This document shows, piece after piece, positions 8,015 to 11,775 of a stretch of DNA of 11,775 nucleotides. How positions within the stretch are numbered: the stretch's first letter is position 1; every line of letters starts with the position of its first letter. The DNA lies in the NCBI GenBank assembly GCA_025358195.1, contig JANYKP010000503.1, positions 1 to 11,775 on the forward strand. The letters run 5' to 3'. Made by a program: the position numbers and the translations under genes. The notes beneath the pieces are model-generated. The model saw only the letters and a list, made by a program, of their open reading frames with translations, made no database searches and was not told the DNA's origin. The stretch is from Cyclobacteriaceae bacterium. Lineage in GTDB: Bacteria; Bacteroidota; Bacteroidia; Cytophagales; Cyclobacteriaceae.

Positions 8015-9178
8015 ATGAAGAAGTTAGCTTTGGCTTTTATCACCACACTCGTGATCGGCGAGTTGTCTGCGCAGACCATTGGCTCTTCCGGCACCTCCCT
8101 CATTGGGCAGGATAGTACCAATAAAGTGATAACAACAGCTGTTCCATTCCTTGGCATTACGCCTGATTCACGGGCCGCAGGGATGGGTGACGCTGGGGTC
8201 GCTACGTCTCCGGATGGTAATGCCGGCTACTGGAATTCGGCCAAGCTTGTTTTTATCGATAAGGGCTCAGGTGGTTCGTTATCGTATACACCCTGGTTGG
8301 GTAAGATTATTAATGACATGAAGATTATTTACCTGTCAGGATTTTACAAAATCAATCGCAAGCAGGCCGTCGCTGCTTCGATGAAATATTTTGATCTTGG
8401 GGAAGTGCAATTCAATCAAGGTCCAGATCCCGCTGATCTTTTGGGAAGATATAATCCGCGAGAATTTGCGTTTGATGTTACCTATTCCACTTTATTAACT
8501 GAGCATATAAGCATTGGAGGATCACTTCGCTATATACACTCCAATCTTACAGGATATTTATCGACGAATTCATTTGATGCCAGACCGGGTAACTCCGTAG
8601 CGGTGGACCTGGGCTTTTATTATACCAAACCGATGGTGTGGAGAAACTCTAATCTTGCTTTTGGAGCGACCATCTCTAACCTTGGCGGAAAAATTTCATA
8701 CTCGGATGCTAATAACAAAGACTTCCTTCCCACCAGCCTTAGGATCGGAACAGCTTATAAAATGGATTTGGATGCGCTCAATAGCTTGTCTTTTGCATTA
8801 GACTTCAACAAATTGATGGTGCCCAGCCCGTATCCTGGCAGTAAGTCCAAACCCATGCTGAGCGGTGTACTCGGTTCTTTTTCAGATGCAAAGGGGGGAT
8901 TCAGTGAAGAAATAGCTGAAATCACAACTTCTCTTGGCATGGAGTATTGGTATAACAATACAGTTGCCGGCCGGCTCGGATATTTTTATGAAGCGAAAGA
9001 AAAAGGCAATCGCAAGTATCTCACGGCGGGTGTTGGATTTCGTTTAGATAAATTTGGATTGGATGTTGCATACTTGGTACCTACGAATAAGCGTGAAAAC
9101 GCCCTCGCTGAAACCTTACGCTTTACCGTCATGATGTTCTTTAAAAAGAAAGAGAAAGAAGAAGCCCCTGCCGATTGA
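8015..9178 (+). CDS. porV: Type IX secretion system outer-membrane protein PorV (LptO)
   Basis: An outer-membrane beta-barrel protein of the FadL-like fold. PorV binds T9SS substrates by their C-terminal signals as they leave the translocon and brings them to PorU. The hallmark block near the mature N-terminus is clear: PFLGITPDSRAAGMGDAGVA followed by TSPDGNAGYWNSAKL. The rest is alternating amphipathic strands, with LRFTVMMFF as a typical last strand and then a short charged tail KKKEKEEAPAD. I prefer ATG 8015 (387 residues), giving MKKLALAFITTLVIGELSAQ, a clean signal peptide with cleavage after SAQ; ATG 8006 would add three residues. Only 17-26 nt separate it from porU, so the two are probably co-transcribed. 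The stop codon shares one base with the next start. The 387-390 residue length is normal for PorV. Confidence 0.95.
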   Translation: MKKLALAFITTLVIGELSAQTIGSSGTSLIGQDSTNKVITTAVPFLGITPDSRAAGMGDAGVATSPDGNAGYWNSAKLVFIDKGSGGSLSYTPWLGKIINDMKIIYLSGFYKINRKQAVAASMKYFDLGEVQFNQGPDPADLLGRYNPREFAFDVTYSTLLTEHISIGGSLRYIHSNLTGYLSTNSFDARPGNSVAVDLGFYYTKPMVWRNSNLAFGATISNLGGKISYSDANNKDFLPTSLRIGTAYKMDLDALNSLSFALDFNKLMVPSPYPGSKSKPMLSGVLGSFSDAKGGFSEEIAEITTSLGMEYWYNNTVAGRLGYFYEAKEKGNRKYLTAGVGFRLDKFGLDVAYLVPTNKRENALAETLRFTVMMFFKKKEKEEAPAD

Positions 9179-10440
9179 TGACCATACTGGATAGAACCGA
9201 GGCCCCACCATTTCAACTTTCATCTGATTACTCCCTCACTCGTCCGGAGATTTTTCAATTATCCGGAGATAAAAAACTTTTCCTTTTTCGTGATTTGCAG
9301 CAGGAGGCCGTTAAGGTAGAATTAATTTTCAGGGCCGGTAAATGGTATGAATCGAAGTTGGGCGTGAGTCACTTCACTTCGCACATGCTCTCAAAAGGGA
9401 CCCACAAGAAAAATTCATTTCAAATTGCTGAAGGATTGGATTCATTGGGTGCTCAACTGGAGATCAGCCCGGGTTTTGATGTCGTGTCGTTGTCCCTATT
9501 CACCTTGCGAAAGAATTTATTGGCAGCGCTTCGGATTGTCGCAGAGCAGCTGGAAGGGCCTTCGTTTGATGGGGAGGAATTGAGATTGCTGAAAGAGATT
9601 TTTTCGCAGTCCTTGCGTGTAAATAACGAGAAGACCAATGTCGTTGCCTCCAAGGAAATTCGGAAGGCCGTCTTTGGAATCAGTCATCCCTATGGCAGTT
9701 CCATGGAAGAAGCGGATATAGCAAAAATCGACCGATTGGACTTGCACCAATTTTTCCATGACCATTTCTCCCTTCATTCAGCTTTTCTCATTGGTCGCTT
9801 GTCGGATGAAGAAGTTAAGGAAGTTATAAAAATTATTCCCCCACTGGTAACACGAGCGGAGAAGGATCCAACGTTTGAAAATCATCCGGGGTTATCCCAT
9901 ACGATTACAAAACCGAATAGTGTACAGGCCTCTATACGGTTAGGAAAAAAGTGTATACCAAAAACCGACAGCAGTGAATACTTTGAGGCTGTCATGTTCA
10001 ATCACATTTTGGGCGGATTCTTTGGCTCGCGGCTAATGAAGAATATTCGCGAAGAAAAAGGACTAACCTATGGGATTTATTCTTCGATGAATCATTTCCT
10101 ACGCGACAATTTCTGGATGATTGGCGCTGAGGTCAACCAGAAAAATGCGGGCGAGGCCATTCGGGAAATTAAAAGTGAGATTAAGATTCTACAAGAGGAA
10201 AGAATATCTGTTCGTGAATTGGATGTTGCCAAAAATTATTTCATTGGCAGCTGGCAGTCTGAAAATTCGACTCTTTTTTCCGTAGCTGATAAAGTCAAAA
10301 ACATTTATCTCTGGGGTCTTCCGGATGGGTATTACTCCCGGATGTTGGAGCACATTCAGCATATCACGCCGGCTCAAATTCAATCAACCGCCAACCGGTA
10401 TTTTGACAGCACGGATTTATTAGAAATACAAGTCGGGTAA
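9178..10440 (+). CDS. M16-family (insulinase/MPP-like) protein with degenerate zinc motif
   Basis: A 420-residue protein with the two-lobed M16B layout, probably cytoplasmic because no signal peptide is seen. The N-terminal lobe contains the position of the zinc motif HxxEH, but it reads H65-F-T-S68-H69: both histidines remain and the catalytic Glu is Ser. The codon is TCG, which needs three changes to reach GAA, so a sequencing slip is unlikely. A possible distal Glu is at 140 (LLKEIF). The C-terminal lobe has REEKGLTY (Arg291, Tyr298), the Arg/Tyr pair that helps hold substrate in M16 enzymes. In two-chain M16B peptidases, one subunit has HxxEH and the other has the Arg/Tyr pair; this protein matches the second type, so I infer it needs a partner encoded elsewhere or is a non-enzymatic binding protein. 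The start is ATG 9178, overlapping the porV stop by one base (TGATG); TTG 9175 adds one residue. Confidence 0.88.
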   Translation: MTILDRTEAPPFQLSSDYSLTRPEIFQLSGDKKLFLFRDLQQEAVKVELIFRAGKWYESKLGVSHFTSHMLSKGTHKKNSFQIAEGLDSLGAQLEISPGFDVVSLSLFTLRKNLLAALRIVAEQLEGPSFDGEELRLLKEIFSQSLRVNNEKTNVVASKEIRKAVFGISHPYGSSMEEADIAKIDRLDLHQFFHDHFSLHSAFLIGRLSDEEVKEVIKIIPPLVTRAEKDPTFENHPGLSHTITKPNSVQASIRLGKKCIPKTDSSEYFEAVMFNHILGGFFGSRLMKNIREEKGLTYGIYSSMNHFLRDNFWMIGAEVNQKNAGEAIREIKSEIKILQEERISVRELDVAKNYFIGSWQSENSTLFSVADKVKNIYLWGLPDGYYSRMLEHIQHITPAQIQSTANRYFDSTDLLEIQVG

Positions 10441-10485
10441 AGAAACGAAGTCAGGCAATTTATTTTAGGGCTTCGATCAAAGGAG

Positions 10486-10503
10486 AGGATTGTATTCAAT
10501 CCT
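10486..10503 (+). terminator. Hairpin after the operon, possible terminator
   Basis: AGGATTG at 10486-10492 and CAATCCT at 10497-10503 form a perfect 7-bp stem with a TATT loop, 45 nt past the stop of the M16-like gene. No U run follows; the next bases are GTCTGCC. It may slow or end transcription of the operon, but its strength is uncertain. Its 3' arm overlaps the 5' arm of a second possible stem that was split by the insertion sequence. Confidence 0.35.
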
Positions 10504-10528
10504 GTCTGCCCTACGAAGCATTAGCCTA

Positions 10529-10556
10529 GTACATTGTCGCAAAAATAATTGTACAT
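10529..10556. repeat. Left terminal inverted repeat of the IS630 element
   Basis: Matches the complement of 11655-11682 at 23 of 28 positions. It contains two direct copies of GTACAT, at 10529-10534 and 10551-10556, 22 bp apart, about two DNA turns. The inner copy overlaps the TTG -33 box of the transposase promoter, so a transposase bound here could repress its own gene. Confidence 0.9.
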
Positions 10557-10579
10557 ATCAAACAAATTTCGTAGCTTTG
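10549..10579 (+). promoter_or_regulatory. Transposase promoter (TTG-N20-TAGCTTTG)
   Basis: TTG at 10549-10551 is followed after 20 nt by TAGCTTTG at 10572-10579. Both boxes and the spacing fit the Bacteroidota consensus TTG-N17-23-TAnnTTTG. The -7 box ends 4 nt before the ATG at 10584, so transcription should begin at or next to the A of the start codon, giving a leaderless or nearly leaderless mRNA. The -33 box lies inside the left inverted repeat. Confidence 0.7.
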
Positions 10580-10583
10580 TTTT

Positions 10584-11669
10584 ATGACAAAACGAAGCAA
10601 AGAGTTTTCATTAAGTGAAGTCCAAAAGGGAGAATTACAGCAAATGGTGAGAAGCCGGACGATATCGAAAAGGGAAAGCCAGCGTGCTGGAATCATTTTG
10701 GATTATGCGACGGGATTAAGCAAATCGGAAATCAGCCGGAAGGTTCAATTGCATAGAAGCCGTGTTATTGATTGGATCGAACGGTTTAAGGACAAGGGCA
10801 TCTCAGGATTGGAAGAGTTGCCTGGCCGAGGGCGTCCGGAAGAATATAGCGCTGCACAAAAGCAACGGATAGTCGACAGAGTATGCCGCAAGCCACCCAA
10901 AGGGCTGGGGAGATGGAGTGTGCGCACACTGGCATCTGACTTAAAGATGGATAAGGACAAAGTGCATCGGGTTTTAGAAGAGCATGACTTACATCCACAT
11001 CGGCTGAGGACTTTTAATTTTAGTCCGGATCCCCGGTTTGGAGAGAAATTGCTTGAAGTGGTAGGATTGTACATGGCCCCTCCTGAGAATGCAGTCGTGT
11101 TGTGCGTGGATGAGAAAACGGGGATTCAGGCACTGGATCGAACTCAACCGCTCTTACCCCTGCGGGCAGGTAAGCCTCAAGCCTGGAGTAATGAATATGT
11201 CCGACATGGGACACGTACTATGTTGGCCGCTTTGGAAGTGCAAACAGGAAAAGTTACGGCCTGGATCAATAAGACCAGAAAAACCGAAGACTTTATTGTC
11301 TTTATGAACAAAGTTGTCCAAGCTTATCGGGGCCAACGTTTGTGCGTGGTGCTTGATAATCTCAATACACATAATGGGATACCCGCAGCACAGTGGTTGG
11401 AGGACCATCCCAAGGTCAGCTTTCATTATACACCGACTCATGCATCCTGGGTAAATCTGATAGAATGCTTTTTCAGCGTTTTAACCAAGCAAGCATTACA
11501 ACATTCGGTACATCATTCGGTCAAGGATCTGGAAAAATTCCTGAAGGATTATATTACCCTGTACAATCAACGTTGCGGCCCATTCACCTGGACTAAAGGA
11601 CCAAAAAAACTTAAGAGAATAATCCAATTAACGGAGAAGTTCCAAAAAGAAAATATGTACACTTATTAA
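10584..11669 (+). CDS. IS630-family DDE transposase
   Basis: A 361-residue transposase that cuts and rejoins the ends of the element at TA sites. The N-terminal part has two helix-turn-helix regions for end recognition: about 44-72 (GLSKSEISRKVQLHRSRV) and about 111-136 (WSVRTLASDLKMDKDKV), with a GRGRP linker at 81-85 between them. The DDE catalytic domain covers about 170-335: Asp176 in CVDEKTG, Asp258 in VLDNLNTH and Glu294 in SWVNLIE, with 35 residues between the second Asp and Glu. All three are present and the frame is open, so the enzyme may be active. The last residues (MYTY) and the stop are encoded inside the right inverted repeat, so the gene fills the element almost to its end. 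Start ATG 10584 follows a strong consensus promoter at very short distance. No passenger gene is present. Confidence 0.95.
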   Translation: MTKRSKEFSLSEVQKGELQQMVRSRTISKRESQRAGIILDYATGLSKSEISRKVQLHRSRVIDWIERFKDKGISGLEELPGRGRPEEYSAAQKQRIVDRVCRKPPKGLGRWSVRTLASDLKMDKDKVHRVLEEHDLHPHRLRTFNFSPDPRFGEKLLEVVGLYMAPPENAVVLCVDEKTGIQALDRTQPLLPLRAGKPQAWSNEYVRHGTRTMLAALEVQTGKVTAWINKTRKTEDFIVFMNKVVQAYRGQRLCVVLDNLNTHNGIPAAQWLEDHPKVSFHYTPTHASWVNLIECFFSVLTKQALQHSVHHSVKDLEKFLKDYITLYNQRCGPFTWTKGPKKLKRIIQLTEKFQKENMYTY

Positions 11670-11682
11670 TACGACGATGTAC
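11655..11682. repeat. Right terminal inverted repeat of the IS630 element
   Basis: Complementary to 10529-10556 with five mismatches. It also carries two copies of the GTACAT hexamer 22 bp apart (as ATGTAC on the plus strand at 11655-11660 and 11677-11682). The base that makes the TTG -33 box in the left end is changed here to GTG, so this end lacks the inward promoter box. The transposase stop codon is at 11667-11669, within the repeat. Confidence 0.9.
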
Positions 11683-11683
11683 T

Positions 11684-11714
11684 AGTAGGCAGCAGGTAGA
11701 TGGCAGTAGGCAGT
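11684..11714. repeat. Short AGTAGGCAG repeats beside the insertion
   Basis: AGTAGGCAG occurs at 11684-11692 and again at 11705-11713, joined by a related CAGGTAGATGGC segment. The pattern resembles degenerate intergenic repeats rather than coding sequence. The first copy starts at the TA duplication of the insertion sequence, so part of it belonged to the original target region. Confidence 0.5.
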
Positions 11715-11724
11715 CTGGGGGAAG

Positions 11725-11748
11725 TTGACGATTGACAAGTGACGATCC
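11725..11748. repeat. TTGAC/TGACGA-type degenerate repeat
   Basis: Three near-repeats follow one another: TTGACGA, TTGACAA and GTGACGA. TGACGATTGAC here differs by one base from TGACGAATTGAC on the minus strand near 1206-1217, suggesting one dispersed repeat type. The rest of 11685-11775 has no gene that I can support. Confidence 0.4.
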
Positions 11749-11775
11749 GCTGTTGATAATTGCTTGCTTTGGATA

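Larger units (their letters stand above)
10529..11682 (+). mobile_element. Complete IS630-family insertion sequence
   Basis: A 1154-bp element bounded by 28-bp imperfect inverted repeats (23 of 28 identical) and by a TA on each side (10527-10528 and 11683-11684), the TA duplication expected of the IS630/Tc1/mariner group. Both junctions read CTAG, and closing the element leaves CCTAGTAGG as the empty site. CTAG is the known preferred target of the type element IS630. One intact gene encodes a DDE transposase, so the copy may still be mobile. It sits 88 nt behind the T9SS operon and does not interrupt a gene. The family call rests on the transposase, the TA duplication and the size. Confidence 0.92.

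Noticed and set aside
11154..11441. Minus-strand frames within the transposase gene
   Set aside because: They are antisense to the intact DDE domain and encode nothing recognisable; no passenger gene is supported.
11684..11748. CRISPR-like array in the right flank
   Set aside because: The repeats are short, degenerate and unevenly spaced, with no regular spacers and no cas genes in the window.

Overview
The window looks like chromosomal DNA of a member of the Bacteroidota, most likely a Cytophagales-type bacterium. The evidence is a type IX secretion system (T9SS) pair, porU-porV, which is confined to this phylum; promoter-like TAnnTTTG boxes; little sign of Shine-Dalgarno sites; and two lipoprotein-type secreted proteins. 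The genus assignment is inference only.

Layout: (1) 1-1225, minus strand: a secreted lipoprotein of unknown function (110-1018), with a hairpin behind it and a TAnnTTTG box plus a 17-bp perfect palindrome in front. (2) 1226-3184, minus strand: an S9-family prolyl-oligopeptidase-like serine peptidase with an intact Ser-Asp-His triad and a lipoprotein signal. (3) 3282-10440, plus strand: five tightly packed genes that look like one operon: metallo-beta-lactamase-fold hydrolase, pssA (phosphatidylserine synthase), porU (T9SS sortase), porV (T9SS outer-membrane shuttle protein) and an M16-family protein. Junctions are a 4-bp ATGA overlap, a 4-nt gap, a 17- to 26-nt gap and a 1-base TGATG overlap. 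(4) 10529-11682: a complete IS630-type insertion sequence with 28-bp terminal inverted repeats, TA duplication at a CTAG site and an intact DDE transposase. (5) 11685-11775: non-coding DNA with short degenerate repeats.

Working together: PorV collects T9SS cargo at the outer membrane and delivers it to PorU, which removes the cargo's C-terminal signal and joins the protein to a surface glycolipid. PssA makes phosphatidylserine, the precursor of phosphatidylethanolamine, so the operon couples envelope lipid supply with surface protein display at least transcriptionally. The last gene is the oddest: its M16 zinc motif reads HFTSH instead of HxxEH, so the catalytic glutamate is absent, while the Arg/Tyr pair of the C-terminal half is kept. 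It resembles the non-catalytic subunit of a two-chain M16 peptidase, with no partner gene in the window.

No CRISPR array, tRNA, rRNA or phage module was seen. The best leads are the M16-like protein attached to porUV, the apparently leaderless promoter geometry at two genes, and the IS630 insertion that appears to have split a potential hairpin downstream of the operon.
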